Shown: piece after piece, positions 9,323 through 18,142 of the stretch
Numbering within the stretch: the stretch's first letter is position 1
Layout: the number at the start of each line of letters is the position of its first letter
NCBI RefSeq assembly: GCF_051859565.1
Contig: NZ_JBHYFK010000003.1
Location: 280,842 to 344,841 of the forward strand
DNA: 64,000 nt
Source: Glycocaulis sp051859565
Lineage (GTDB): Bacteria; Pseudomonadota; Alphaproteobacteria; Caulobacterales; Maricaulaceae
Reading direction: 5' to 3'
Notes under the pieces: model-generated
The model's database searches: none
What the model was told of the DNA's origin: nothing
Seen by the model: the letters and a program-made list of their open reading frames with translations, nothing else
Program-made: the position numbers and the translations under genes

Positions 9323-10801
9323 ATGTCTGACGTGTTTTCTATGAGCCTGCTTCAAGCCCGCGACGCGCTTAGCCGTGGTGATGTTTCCAGCGCCGAGCTG
9401 ACCGAGGCCCATGTGAAGGCCGCTGAAGCCGCGCAAGGCGCGCTCAACTGCTTCACCGTGATCGATCCCGAGCATGCGCTGGGTATGGCCAAAGCCTCCG
9501 ATGCGCGCCGGGCCAGGGGCGAGGCGGGCGTGCTGGAAGGCGTGCCGCTGGTCATCAAGGATCTGTTCGCCACGAAGGGCGTGGACACCACCGCCTCCTC
9601 CAACATCCTCAAAGGCTTCAAGCCGGAATACGAATCCAGCGTTACGCAGAATCTGTGGGACGCGGGCGCGGTGATGGTCGCCAAATCCTCCATGGACGAG
9701 TTCGCCATGGGCTCATCCAACGAGACCGCCGCCACCGGCCCCGTGGTCAATCCGTGGCGCGCCAGGGGTTCCGATGAAAAGCTGGTGCCGGGCGGCTCGT
9801 CCGGCGGGTCTGTGTCCGCGCTGGCCGCCGATATAGGCTATGGCGCGACGGGCACAGACACGGGCGGCTCCATCCGCCAGCCTGCGGCCTTTACCGGCCT
9901 TGTCGGCGTGAAGCCGACCTATGGCCGCTGCTCGCGCTGGGGCGTGGTGGCGTTCGCCTCCTCGCTGGATCACCCCGGCGCGTTCGGCAAAACGGTGCGC
10001 GACAGCGCGCTGCTGACGCAAGTCATGGCGGGTCATGATCCGAAGGATTCCACCAGCTATCCCGGCGCTGTGCCGGACATGCTCGGCGCGTGTGACAAGC
10101 CGGTCAAAGGCCTGCGCATTGGCGTGCCGAAGGAATACCGGGTTGATGGCATGCCGGGCGAGATCGACGCGCTCTGGGAAAAGGGCGTGGAGTGGTTGAA
10201 GGCGCAAGGCTGCGAGATCGTCGATATCTCCCTGCCGATGACCAAATACGCGCTGCCCGCCTATTACATCATCGCGCCAGCGGAGGCCTCCTCCAACCTC
10301 GCGCGCTATGATGGCATGCGCTATGGCCTGCGCGTCGAGGGTGAAGACCTGATCGACACCTATGAGAAGACGCGCGCGGCCGGTTTCGGCAAGGAAGTCC
10401 AGCGCCGCATCCTGATTGGCACCTATGTGCTCTCTGCGGGCTATTACGACGCGTATTACGTGAAGGCGCTGAAAGTCCGCCGCCGCATCTATGAGGATTT
10501 CCAGGCCGCGTTTGAGAAGGTGGACGCCATCCTCACCCCCACCACGCCCAGCGCCGCGTTCGGCATTGGTTCGAAGTCCAAGGCCGACCCTATCGAGATG
10601 TACCTGAACGACATCTTCACGGTGACGGCCAATATAGCCGGTATCCCGGCGATGAGCGTGCCTGCGGGCCTCGATGCGCAAGGCCTGCCGCTGGGCCTGC
10701 AGGTCATCACCCGCGCGCTGGACGAGGAAACCATGTTTTCCGTTGCTGCCGCGATTGAAGATGCGGCAGGGTTCACGGCCAAGCCGGAGAGATGGTGGTA
10801 G
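9323..10801 (+). CDS. gatA: Glutamyl/aspartyl-tRNA amidotransferase subunit A
   Basis: The 492-residue glutaminase subunit generates ammonia for tRNA transamidation. It belongs to the amidase-signature family, with the Ser-cisSer-Lys triad visible as Lys79 (PLVIKDLFA), Ser159 in GGSSGGS and nucleophile Ser183 in TGTDTGGSIRQPAA. Length is normal. It pairs with gatC six bases upstream. gatB lies 2.2 kb downstream rather than adjacent, with unrelated small genes between. Confidence 0.97.
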   Translation: MSDVFSMSLLQARDALSRGDVSSAELTEAHVKAAEAAQGALNCFTVIDPEHALGMAKASDARRARGEAGVLEGVPLVIKDLFATKGVDTTASSNILKGFKPEYESSVTQNLWDAGAVMVAKSSMDEFAMGSSNETAATGPVVNPWRARGSDEKLVPGGSSGGSVSALAADIGYGATGTDTGGSIRQPAAFTGLVGVKPTYGRCSRWGVVAFASSLDHPGAFGKTVRDSALLTQVMAGHDPKDSTSYPGAVPDMLGACDKPVKGLRIGVPKEYRVDGMPGEIDALWEKGVEWLKAQGCEIVDISLPMTKYALPAYYIIAPAEASSNLARYDGMRYGLRVEGEDLIDTYEKTRAAGFGKEVQRRILIGTYVLSAGYYDAYYVKALKVRRRIYEDFQAAFEKVDAILTPTTPSAAFGIGSKSKADPIEMYLNDIFTVTANIAGIPAMSVPAGLDAQGLPLGLQVITRALDEETMFSVAAAIEDAAGFTAKPERWW

Positions 10802-10837
10802 TTTGCGCAGCAACCCAAAGCTGATAGTTTTGATCCC

Positions 10838-11095
10838 ATGGCATATCGCGTAATCGGGTTGGCGATACTATCGGGCGGAACCGGTGTTCTGCTGTTAGCG
10901 GCTGCGCTATTTCTACCTGAGTCCCTCAGAACCATGGGCTTGCCCGAAGGGCTTGTGTTGTCCGGCGTACTGGGTGTGGTGTTTGCTGTAATGATCCCGC
11001 GCCTTATGGCACCATGCGAAGAGGAATGGAGCGCGAGCTTCGCCGCTCGCCAGAGGAAAGTCCGCTTGCCGCGTGCGGAGCGGCGAACCCGGTAA
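10838..11095 (+). CDS. Small two-helix membrane protein, unknown
   Basis: The product has 85 residues with two hydrophobic segments (about 4-27 and 38-57), separated by PESLRTMGLPEG, and a strongly basic tail ending in RAERRTR. I recognise no family. It is the first of four consecutive small membrane-protein genes between gatA and gatB. Its TAA shares bases with the next ATG (TAATG), which suggests coupled translation. The ribosome site before 10838 is weak. Confidence 0.5.
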   Translation: MAYRVIGLAILSGGTGVLLLAAALFLPESLRTMGLPEGLVLSGVLGVVFAVMIPRLMAPCEEEWSASFAARQRKVRLPRAERRTR

Positions 11096-11292
11096 TGGGC
11101 CCTCACGCCCAGCTTTTCCGCGATGCGCTGCACGCTTTGTCGCTTGGCGCTGCCGCTTTCGCATTGTTTGGTGATGGTGCATTGGGCACCAATATCGCTT
11201 ATATTATCGGTGCGGCGGTGCTGCATTTTCTCGCGCACGTCGTGATCGAAGTGGACCGCACGATACAGCAGGAGCGAGCCGGACATGGATGA
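11095..11292 (+). CDS. Small membrane protein, unknown
   Basis: The product has 65 residues beginning MGPHAQLFRDALHAL. Two hydrophobic stretches (SLGAAAFALFG and NIAYIIGAAVLHFLAHVVI) precede a charged C-terminus. The start is placed at the ATG overlapping the previous stop codon; an in-frame extension to 11014 would overlap the upstream gene heavily. No family is recognised. It overlaps the following 47-residue gene by eight bases. Confidence 0.5.
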   Translation: MGPHAQLFRDALHALSLGAAAFALFGDGALGTNIAYIIGAAVLHFLAHVVIEVDRTIQQERAGHG

Positions 11293-11428
11293 CCTGACCG
11301 CCTGGATCGTACTGGGCTGCATGCTGGCCTTCGGTATTGGCGTGGCCGTCTTCTATGGCGAGCAGGCCCGTCAGCTGAAGAATGAGCTGCGCCGCCAGCG
11401 CGAAGAGCGTGAGGGCAAGGCGGGTTAG
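11285..11428 (+). CDS. 47-residue single-helix membrane protein, unknown
   Basis: The frame reads MDDLTAWIVLGCMLAFGIGV and continues to a stop at 11426-11428. One membrane helix (about residues 6-24) is followed by a highly charged amphipathic tail (YGEQARQLKNELRRQREERE) likely to form a coiled coil. The GGA-rich end of the upstream gene lies just before the ATG and the two genes overlap by eight bases. Its size would hide it from many annotation pipelines. Function is unknown. Confidence 0.5.
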   Translation: MDDLTAWIVLGCMLAFGIGVAVFYGEQARQLKNELRRQREEREGKAG

Positions 11429-11458
11429 TCCCCGCCGCTTGTTGCAGTCCTGATTTTC

Positions 11459-11686
11459 ATGAACCCCACAGTCATCCTCATACCGCTTTGCGGCCTTGTC
11501 ATTCTTGGCGCGGCGATCCTGTCGGGCCGGTTTGGCGATGAGACAGGCTTGCGTGCCATCGGGCTCGCTCTGCTGCTATTTGGCGCAGCCGGGATAGGCA
11601 CGCTCCTGTTTGCCCGGCGGCTCAAACTGTGGGTTGATGGTCTGGCAGAGAACGCACGCAAAGCCGATCAGGACAAGTCCGAGTGA
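11459..11686 (+). CDS. Small two-helix membrane protein, unknown
   Basis: The product has 75 residues with two hydrophobic segments (about 3-22 and 32-51) separated by a short SGRFGDETGLRA loop. A charged C-terminal helix (RRLKLWVDGLAENARKADQDK) follows. Its layout resembles the 85-residue gene 600 bases upstream, but the similarity is only in architecture. Its stop overlaps the GTG start of the oxidoreductase by four bases, which argues that it is translated. Confidence 0.55.
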   Translation: MNPTVILIPLCGLVILGAAILSGRFGDETGLRAIGLALLLFGAAGIGTLLFARRLKLWVDGLAENARKADQDKSE

Positions 11687-12675
11687 AAGCCATCTGGTAT
11701 GAAACGCAGGGCGCAGCCAGCGATGTGCTGACGCTGGGCGAGCGGACCGAAGCGGTGCCCGGCCCCGGCGAAGTCGCCGTCACCGTGCAGGCCTCCGGCG
11801 TGAACCCGTCTGACGTGAAAATGCGTGGCGGCGCGCGCGGGCCGATGGCCGTGCCGCTGCAGATTCCCCATTCCGATGGCGCAGGGATCATCAAGGCGGT
11901 GGGCGAGGGGGTCGACCCCGCCCGCCTTGGCGAGCGTGTATGGCTGTTCAGCGCAGCCTACAAGCGTTCGGGCGGCACATGCGCCGAAGTCTGCGTGCTG
12001 CCAGCCGGGCATGCGGTGCCCTTGCCTGACCAGGTATCGGTGAAGGCGGGTGCGGCGCTGGGCATTCCCGCCATGACGGCCCATCGCGCCCTGTTCTGCG
12101 ATGGCGGTGTTGCGGGCAAGACGGTGCTGGTCACCGGCGGAGCGGGCGCGGTCGGTCACAGCGCCATCCAGATCGCGAAATGGGCAGGCGCGGAGAAAAT
12201 CATCACGACGGTCTCCAGCGCCGCCAAGGCCGCCATCGCCATGGCCGCCGGCGCGGACCATGTGATCAATTACCGCCAGCAGGATGTGGTGGAAGCGGTT
12301 CTGGCCGATACGCAAGGCGCGGGCGCGGATCACATTGTCGAGGTGGAGCTGGGCGGCAATCTGGCGCAGTCAGCGCAAATGATCGCCGAGCATGGCACTA
12401 TTGCCTGGTATGGCTCGGAAAGCGCGCGCGAGCCGGTGTTCGCCGCCTATCCGCTCATGTTCAGAAATGTCACCTTGCAGGGCATCTTCCTCTACGCGAT
12501 CACGCCCGAACAGCGCGCCAGCGCCATTGCCGACATTACCAGTGCGCTGGAAGCGGGGCTTTTGCGTCCGCTCATCGATTCTGTCTGGCCTCTGGAAGAC
12601 ACCGTGAAGGCCCATGAGCGCGTGGAGAGCGGCGAGCGCTCCGGCGCCGTCATCGTCCAGCCGGGCGGGGGGTAG
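11683..12675 (+). CDS. NADPH:quinone reductase-like medium-chain dehydrogenase
   Basis: The 330-residue product is a zinc-independent medium-chain dehydrogenase/reductase of the quinone oxidoreductase (zeta-crystallin) group. The N-terminal GroES-like domain has SGVNPSDVKMRGG. The Rossmann domain has VLVTGGAGAVGHSAIQIAKW near residues 148-167 for NAD(P)H binding. The structural zinc cysteine cluster is absent. The start is GTG at 11683, overlapping the previous stop (GTGA). Substrate is unknown; quinones or alpha,beta-unsaturated carbonyls are usual for the group. Confidence 0.88.
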   Translation: MKAIWYETQGAASDVLTLGERTEAVPGPGEVAVTVQASGVNPSDVKMRGGARGPMAVPLQIPHSDGAGIIKAVGEGVDPARLGERVWLFSAAYKRSGGTCAEVCVLPAGHAVPLPDQVSVKAGAALGIPAMTAHRALFCDGGVAGKTVLVTGGAGAVGHSAIQIAKWAGAEKIITTVSSAAKAAIAMAAGADHVINYRQQDVVEAVLADTQGAGADHIVEVELGGNLAQSAQMIAEHGTIAWYGSESAREPVFAAYPLMFRNVTLQGIFLYAITPEQRASAIADITSALEAGLLRPLIDSVWPLEDTVKAHERVESGERSGAVIVQPGGG

Positions 12676-12684
12676 CTTGATCAC

Positions 12685-12717
12685 TTGTCATGGCCCGGTT
12701 TATCCGGGCCACCCATG
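12685..12717 (+). repeat. Short intergenic repeat, copy 1
   Basis: A 33-base unit beginning TTGTCATGGCCCGG and ending ACCCATG contains a perfect TGGCCCGG/CCGGGCCA hairpin with a five-base loop (12691-12711). A second copy, identical at 29 of 33 bases, lies at 63841-63873. The form resembles short palindromic intergenic repeats common in alphaproteobacterial genomes. Confidence 0.7.
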
Positions 12718-12734
12718 CCTGAGAGGCAGCTTTT

Positions 12735-12845
12735 CCCTCGTCCTTCGAGACGTTCGCTACGCTCACCCTCAGGATGAGGGGAAAAGCGCACTCCAAAGCC
12801 CTCATCCTGAGGGGCTTCGTCAGAAGCCGTCTCGAAGGACGAGGG
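12735..12845. repeat. 111-base inverted-repeat element
   Basis: The outer arms CCCTCGTCCTTCGAGACG (12735-12752) and its exact complement (12828-12845) pair over 18 bp. The inner arms CCTCAGGATGAGGG (12767-12780) and CCCTCATCCTGAGG (12799-12812) pair over 14 bp. The whole folds into a long interrupted cruciform-like hairpin. It sits alone between two genes in the 300-base gap 12676-12975, which holds nothing else besides the 33-base repeat and the gatB promoter region. Confidence 0.85.
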
Positions 12846-12975
12846 CTGCTCAGGCCTGGGTCCCCCGGATCGCCTCACGCCCCGAGGATGGCAGTCCGTG
12901 AGCTTCTGAGCAAAAACCCTAGCCAAACGCGCGCCGTCGCGACATTACATGCGTTGAAAACCATTCCTTCACCCG

Positions 12976-14493
12976 ATGAGACTTGCCATGCCGCTTGATG
13001 ATGCCACCCACCGCTACACCCTGCCCGGCGCGACCGGGGAGTGGGAGATCGTGATCGGTCTGGAAGTCCACGCGCAGGTGCTCTCCAGCGCCAAGCTGTT
13101 TTCTGGTGCGTCCACCGAGTTCGGGGCGGCGCCGAACACCCATGTGAGCCTCGTTGATGCGGCCATGCCCGGCATGCTGCCAGTGATCAACAAGCACTGC
13201 GTGGAGCAGGCGGTGAAGACCGGGCTGGGCCTCAACGCGCAGATCAACCGTTTCTCGCGCTTTGACCGGAAGAATTACTTCTACCCCGACCTGCCGCAGG
13301 GCTATCAGATCAGCCAGTTCCAGTTCCCGATTGTGGGCGAAGGCGAGATCGTGTGCGAGCGCGATGATGGCTCGCGCTTCACGGTGGGTATTGAGCGGCT
13401 GCATCTGGAGCAGGATGCCGGCAAGTCGATCCACGATCTGGATCCGAACGCAACCTATGTGGACCTCAACCGCTCCGGCGTGGCGCTGATGGAGATCGTC
13501 TCCAAGCCGCATGTGCGCTCGCCCATCGAGGCAGCCGCCTATGTGCGCACGCTGCGCACCATTGTGCGCTATCTCGATACGTGCGGCGGGGACATGGAAA
13601 AGGGCCAGATGCGCGCGGACGTGAACGTGTCGGTCTGCAAGCCCGGCCAGTACGAGAAATTCCGCGAAACCGGCGATTTCAAGCATCTGGGCACGCGCTG
13701 CGAGATCAAGAACGTGAACTCGCTGCGCTTCATCATGCAGGCGATCGAGTATGAGGCCCGCCGCCAGATCGACATTATCGAGGAGGGCGGCAAGATCGAG
13801 CAACAAACCCGTCTGTTTGACGCCAATACCGGCGTCACGCGGGCCATGCGCTCCAAGGAAGAAGCCCACGATTACCGCTACTTCCCCGATCCCGACCTCT
13901 TGCCGCTGGAGCTGGAAGAAAGCTTCATCGAAAACATCCGCGTGAACCTGCCGGAACTCCCCGAAGCCAAGCGCAAGCGCTTTGTCGAGGTGCTGGGCCT
14001 GTCCGAATACGACGCCTCGGTGCTGACGGCAGACAAGGACCGGGCGGATTATTTCGAAGCCGTGATCGCGGGCGCGGACGCGAAGCTGTCGGCCAACTGG
14101 GTCAACAATGAGCTCTTCGGCCGCCTGAACAAGGAAGGCCTTGGCATCACCGAAAGCCCGGTCAGCCCGGCGCAGCTGGCAAAGCTCGTCAGCCTGATCA
14201 CCTCCAACGTCATCTCCGGCAAGATCGCCAAGGACGTGTTCGAGATCGTCTGGGCCGAGGGCGGAGACCCCGAACAGATCGTCGAATCCCGGGGTATGAA
14301 ACAGGTCACCGATACCGGCGCCATCGAGAAGGTGGTGGACGAGCTGATCGCCGCCAATCCTGAGCAGGCCGAGAAGGTGAAGGTCAAACCGCAGACGCTC
14401 GGCTGGTTTGTCGGTCAGGTGATGAAGGCGACGGGCGGCAAGGCCAACCCGCAGGCGGTCAACGAGATACTGAGGAATAAGCTGGGGATATAG
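12976..14493 (+). CDS. gatB: Glutamyl/aspartyl-tRNA amidotransferase subunit B
   Basis: The 505-residue subunit binds tRNA and carries the kinase/transamidase site that activates Glu- or Asp-tRNA. The family opening WEIVIGLEVHAQVLS is at residues 23-37. FYPDLPQGYQISQFQFP and the VDLNRSGVALMEIVSKP motif follow, and a C-terminal YqeY-like tail domain is present. Length is normal. An alternative ATG lies four codons in. The next gene starts six bases after its stop. Confidence 0.96.
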   Translation: MRLAMPLDDATHRYTLPGATGEWEIVIGLEVHAQVLSSAKLFSGASTEFGAAPNTHVSLVDAAMPGMLPVINKHCVEQAVKTGLGLNAQINRFSRFDRKNYFYPDLPQGYQISQFQFPIVGEGEIVCERDDGSRFTVGIERLHLEQDAGKSIHDLDPNATYVDLNRSGVALMEIVSKPHVRSPIEAAAYVRTLRTIVRYLDTCGGDMEKGQMRADVNVSVCKPGQYEKFRETGDFKHLGTRCEIKNVNSLRFIMQAIEYEARRQIDIIEEGGKIEQQTRLFDANTGVTRAMRSKEEAHDYRYFPDPDLLPLELEESFIENIRVNLPELPEAKRKRFVEVLGLSEYDASVLTADKDRADYFEAVIAGADAKLSANWVNNELFGRLNKEGLGITESPVSPAQLAKLVSLITSNVISGKIAKDVFEIVWAEGGDPEQIVESRGMKQVTDTGAIEKVVDELIAANPEQAEKVKVKPQTLGWFVGQVMKATGGKANPQAVNEILRNKLGI

Positions 14494-14499
14494 CGGCGT

Positions 14500-14985
14500 A
14501 TGGGCACAGTGCGAACAGGTGGATGTCAGTGCGGTGCGGTCCGGTTCCGGGCCGCTTCGATCCGCGATAATGCCCATGTCTGCCATTGCCGCATGTGCCA
14601 GAAAGCCTACGGCAACTTCTTCTCGGCGCTGGTCGGTGTGCCTCTGACGGATTTCGAGTGGACGCGCGGCAAGCCGTCCGTGTTTTCGAGTTCTGAAGAC
14701 ATTGAACGCGGCTTCTGCGCGGCGTGCGGCACGCCCATGAGCTTTTTCCGCGAGGGCAATGCCCATATTTCGCTTTCCATCGGCGCGTTTGACGATCCGG
14801 CCTCCGTGCCGCTGGATTTCGAGCTGGGGATTGAAGGCCGCTTGCCGCAAGTGGACCAGCTTGCCTCCCTGCCGAACTTTGGAAGCACCGAGGAGGACGA
14901 TCCCGAGGGCGCGGAGCTAGCCCGCCGGTCGTCGCACCAGCATCCCGATCACGACACGGATATCTGGCCGCCGGCTGAGCAGTAA
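14500..14985 (+). CDS. GFA-family zinc protein (CENP-V/GFA domain)
   Basis: The 161-residue product has the glutathione-dependent formaldehyde-activating enzyme (GFA/CENP-V) fold. Zinc-binding cysteines are in GGCQCGAVRF (Cys9, Cys11), in HVCHCRMCQKAYG and in FCAACGTPMSF. Many members have no proven formaldehyde activity, so the substrate is open. It starts six bases after gatB and may be cotranscribed. A poorly conserved tail of about 40 residues follows the domain. Confidence 0.88.
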   Translation: MGTVRTGGCQCGAVRFRAASIRDNAHVCHCRMCQKAYGNFFSALVGVPLTDFEWTRGKPSVFSSSEDIERGFCAACGTPMSFFREGNAHISLSIGAFDDPASVPLDFELGIEGRLPQVDQLASLPNFGSTEEDDPEGAELARRSSHQHPDHDTDIWPPAEQ

Positions 14986-15095
14986 TGGTCCGGTCAGGCC
15001 TGCCGGCGCGCGGGCGCAGGGCATTACTGCAGCCTCTCCCTATTTTTGCCACGCATGGTGTGCATGAATGTCCGGGCAGGGGATGCATTAAGCGG

Positions 15096-15118
15096 CCCAC
15101 ACCTTGCAAGGGTGTGGG
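15096..15118. other. Perfect hairpin between genes
   Basis: CCCACACC and GGTGTGGG form an eight-bp stem around the loop TTGCAAG. No T-run follows on either strand, so it is not a classical terminator. It could be a weak terminator for the gatB-GFA unit or a protein site before the LysM gene. Confidence 0.4.
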
Positions 15119-15177
15119 CGACGATACTCACCGAAGTCCCCGCCACTCCGCAGGGACGCGCGTTTGTGGAGACATGC

Positions 15178-16140
15178 ATGGCTGCCACGCGGTCTTTCAT
15201 CATAGCGGCTGTCCTGCTGGTCGCGGCAATTGCGGCAGCGGGCGTCTATATCGCCACGCGGCCTTCCGCAGACCCGGCCCCGGCGGCGCCTGAGGCTTCC
15301 GAGCAGGCCGAACGTGAGGCGCCGCGCCAGCCCGCGACCAGCCTTACCCCGCCCAGCTTTGATGTCGTACGCGTGGATGCACGCGGCAATGCGGTGATTG
15401 CCGGGCGCGGCGCGCCGGGTGCCGAGGTGGCTCTGCTGGCCAATCAGAGCGAGCTGACCCGCACCGCCATCACGTCAGCGGGCGAATGGGTCATCATCCT
15501 GCAGAACCCGCTGCCCACCGGCACGGTCGAGCTGAGCCTTCTCATGCGCACACCGGATGGTCAGGAAGTGCGCTCCGACCAGGTTGTGGTCGTGTCCGTG
15601 CCTGCGTCCCGCGATGAGACGCCTCTGGTGGTGCTCGGCCGGCCGGGCGAGGCCAGCCGCGTGCTGCAAGGTCCTCAGGACGGCGTAGGCGTGGGGCCGC
15701 TGGTTCTGGAGACCGTGGATTACGACGAGAATGGCGCCGTTATTTTTTCAGGACGCGCCGAGCCCAATGCCGGAGTGAGAATCCTGGCCAATGGCGAGCT
15801 GATTGCCGAAACGCAGGCCGACAGTGCCGGCCGCTGGAGCGTTGCGGCGAGTTCGGGGCTGGAGCCGGGCGTGTACGACCTTCAGCTCGACCAGCTTGAT
15901 GACGAAGGCCGGGTGACGGCTGTCATCGCCCTGCCGTTCGAAAGGGCTACCCGCGAAGCGCTTTCCATGGGCGGCGAGCGCGTGATTGTACAGCCAGGCA
16001 ATTCGCTTTGGCGCATCGCTCGCCGGCTTTACGGTGACGGCTTCCAGTACACGGTCATCTACCAGGCAAATCGCGACCAGATTCGTGACCCTGACCTGAT
16101 TTATCCCGGTCAGGTGCTGGCTGCTCCTGGTGAAAACTGA
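15178..16140 (+). CDS. Membrane-anchored LysM-domain protein
   Basis: The product has 320 residues from ATG 15178, which has GGAGA six bases upstream. Upstream in-frame codons are read as non-coding. One N-terminal membrane helix (SFIIAAVLLVAAIAAAGVYI) precedes a Pro/Ala/Glu-rich linker. Two bacterial-Ig-like segments with similar wording follow (GNAVIAGRGAPGAEVALLAN and GAVIFSGRAEPNAGVRILAN). A C-terminal LysM domain ends it (IVQPGNSLWRIARRLYG to DLIYPGQVLAAP). LysM binds peptidoglycan, so it probably sits in the periplasm anchored to the inner membrane. The exact role is unknown. Confidence 0.85.
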   Translation: MAATRSFIIAAVLLVAAIAAAGVYIATRPSADPAPAAPEASEQAEREAPRQPATSLTPPSFDVVRVDARGNAVIAGRGAPGAEVALLANQSELTRTAITSAGEWVIILQNPLPTGTVELSLLMRTPDGQEVRSDQVVVVSVPASRDETPLVVLGRPGEASRVLQGPQDGVGVGPLVLETVDYDENGAVIFSGRAEPNAGVRILANGELIAETQADSAGRWSVAASSGLEPGVYDLQLDQLDDEGRVTAVIALPFERATREALSMGGERVIVQPGNSLWRIARRLYGDGFQYTVIYQANRDQIRDPDLIYPGQVLAAPGEN

Positions 16141-16201
16141 ATTACGCCGCGATTGGTCAAAAGACATTGTTGCGATTGGCTAATCAGCCTATGCATTAAG
16201 C

Positions 16202-18073
16202 ATGGCAACACCTAGTGACGTCGTCAAAACGCCCGACAGCCAGCAGCCCGAAGGGCGGCTTGACGAGGCCATTGTCCGTGTAGCGGGGATACTCGCCTCC
16301 AGGGACATGGCGCGCTGGCGCTTTCGTATGGTGCTGGCGTTTTTCCTCACGCTCATCGCGAAACTTTTCGCCGTGGCGGCACCTGTCCTGTTCGGACAGG
16401 GAATCAATGCGCTCACTGACAGTATCAATACCGGAGTGACGCTCGCCTTCTGGGCTTTTGGCGGCGCCTTTGTAGCGAATGCCCTGGCCCGTTTTGCGTC
16501 GACGTCCGCGCCGCAATTGCGCGATTCGCTTTTTGCGCCGGTGTCACAGGACGCCCAGCGGATCATGGCGCTTAAGGGCTTCCTTCACGTCCAGTCGCTC
16601 TCTCTGCGCTATCACCAGACGCGCCGGGCCGGGGCGGTGAACCGTATCATTGATCGCGGCGCGAACGCCGTAGACTTCCTGCTGCGTTTCCTGGTTTTCA
16701 ACATCGTACCGGCTGTGGTGGAGCTGATCCTGGCTGCCACCGTCGCGGCGCTGCTCTATGGCTGGATATTCGCTGTCATTATCGTCGTAGCGGTGGTCGC
16801 CTATGCGCTTGTGACGTGGTTCCTCACCGAATGGCGGGTGAAACTGCGCCGCCAGATGAACGAGGCCGACAGCGAGGTAAACGCCCGCGCGGTCGATATT
16901 CTCGCCAATTTCGAGACCGTGAAGGCGTTTGCTGCCGAGCGCCGCGAGGCCGAGCGCTACAACGATGCCAAGGGCCGTTACGCCAAGGCGGCGGCCAAGT
17001 CCGACCAGAGCCTGAACACGCTCAATATAGTGCAAAGCGCGATCATGAATGGCGGCCTGCTGGCCGTCATGCTGATGGGCGCGCTGCTGGCGCTCGAGGG
17101 CCGGTTACAGGTGGGCGATGTGGCCGCGCTGACACTGATGCTGATGAGCGTCTATCAGCCGCTTAACATTCTGGGCTTTGCATATCGCCAGATACGCCAG
17201 GCGGCCGTTGATCTGGAAAAGCTGTTCCAGACGCTGACACTGGTGCCAGATGTACAGGACCGGCCTGGCGCAGCTGAACTTGTTGTCACCGATGGCGGCA
17301 TGGTGTTCGAGAATGTGTCGTTTGCCCATGAGGGACGCTCCCGCTCGGTCGCCAATCTGAGTTTCGAGGTGAAGGGCGGCACGTTCGTCGGCATTGCCGG
17401 CCCATCGGGTTCGGGCAAGTCCACCACGCTGCGCCTGCTCTTGCGCTTTTTTGATCCCGATAAGGGCCGTGTGCTGATCGACGGGCAAGACATCGCGCAT
17501 GTCACGCAGGAAAGCTTGCGAAACGCGATGGGGCTCGTCCCTCAGGATGTCGTGCTGTTCAATGACACGCTGCGCCAGAACCTGCTCTACGGCCGCCCCG
17601 ATGCGACTGAAGAGCAGTTATGGGACGCGATTGACCGGGCGCGGCTGCGTCAGTTCGTCGAAGACCTCGAAGAAGGCCTGGAGACGCGTGTCGGCGAACG
17701 TGGCCTAAAGCTGTCAGGCGGCGAAAAGCAGCGTGTCGGCGTGGCGCGGGCAATTCTGAAAGACCCGCCCATTCTGATCCTTGACGAGGCTACATCTGCG
17801 CTGGATTCTGAGACCGAGGGAGACGTGCAGGAAGCCCTCAATGAAGTGATGAAGGGGCGCACGGTCATCTCTGTTGCGCATCGGCTCTCTACAATAGCCC
17901 GGGCAGACAAGATCTATGTCCTGCACGAAGGCGGCATTGCCGAGCAGGGAACGCACGACGAGCTGGTGGCTCTGGGCGGCAAGTATGCGACGATGTGGGA
18001 CCGCCAGATCAAGGCCGTCGATGCGGCCCGCAAAGTGCGTGACGCCACCGCAGCTCGCGAGCGCGCACTGTAG
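16202..18073 (+). CDS. Atm1-type ABC exporter (fused permease-ATPase)
   Basis: The 623-residue half-transporter has an N-terminal six-helix membrane domain and a C-terminal ATPase. Walker A GPSGSGKST is at residues 400-408, the signature LSGGEKQRV at about 504 and Walker B ILILDEATSALD shortly after. The sequence and the long soluble N-terminus match the Atm1/HMT1/ABCB7 group, which exports glutathione-linked metals or persulfides. A GFA protein is two genes upstream. It appears monocistronic. Confidence 0.88.
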   Translation: MATPSDVVKTPDSQQPEGRLDEAIVRVAGILASRDMARWRFRMVLAFFLTLIAKLFAVAAPVLFGQGINALTDSINTGVTLAFWAFGGAFVANALARFASTSAPQLRDSLFAPVSQDAQRIMALKGFLHVQSLSLRYHQTRRAGAVNRIIDRGANAVDFLLRFLVFNIVPAVVELILAATVAALLYGWIFAVIIVVAVVAYALVTWFLTEWRVKLRRQMNEADSEVNARAVDILANFETVKAFAAERREAERYNDAKGRYAKAAAKSDQSLNTLNIVQSAIMNGGLLAVMLMGALLALEGRLQVGDVAALTLMLMSVYQPLNILGFAYRQIRQAAVDLEKLFQTLTLVPDVQDRPGAAELVVTDGGMVFENVSFAHEGRSRSVANLSFEVKGGTFVGIAGPSGSGKSTTLRLLLRFFDPDKGRVLIDGQDIAHVTQESLRNAMGLVPQDVVLFNDTLRQNLLYGRPDATEEQLWDAIDRARLRQFVEDLEEGLETRVGERGLKLSGGEKQRVGVARAILKDPPILILDEATSALDSETEGDVQEALNEVMKGRTVISVAHRLSTIARADKIYVLHEGGIAEQGTHDELVALGGKYATMWDRQIKAVDAARKVRDATAARERAL

Positions 18074-18142
18074 TTGCCAGACCGCCATTCCCGGCCGGTT
18101 CAGTTCCTGTAAACGCCTTTTTCCTATGGTCGCCGCGATTTA

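Noticed and set aside
12919..14850. 643-codon open frame opposite gatB
   Set aside because: It is a GC-rich shadow of gatB and the GFA gene, His/Ala/Arg-heavy, with no family motif. gatB is certain.
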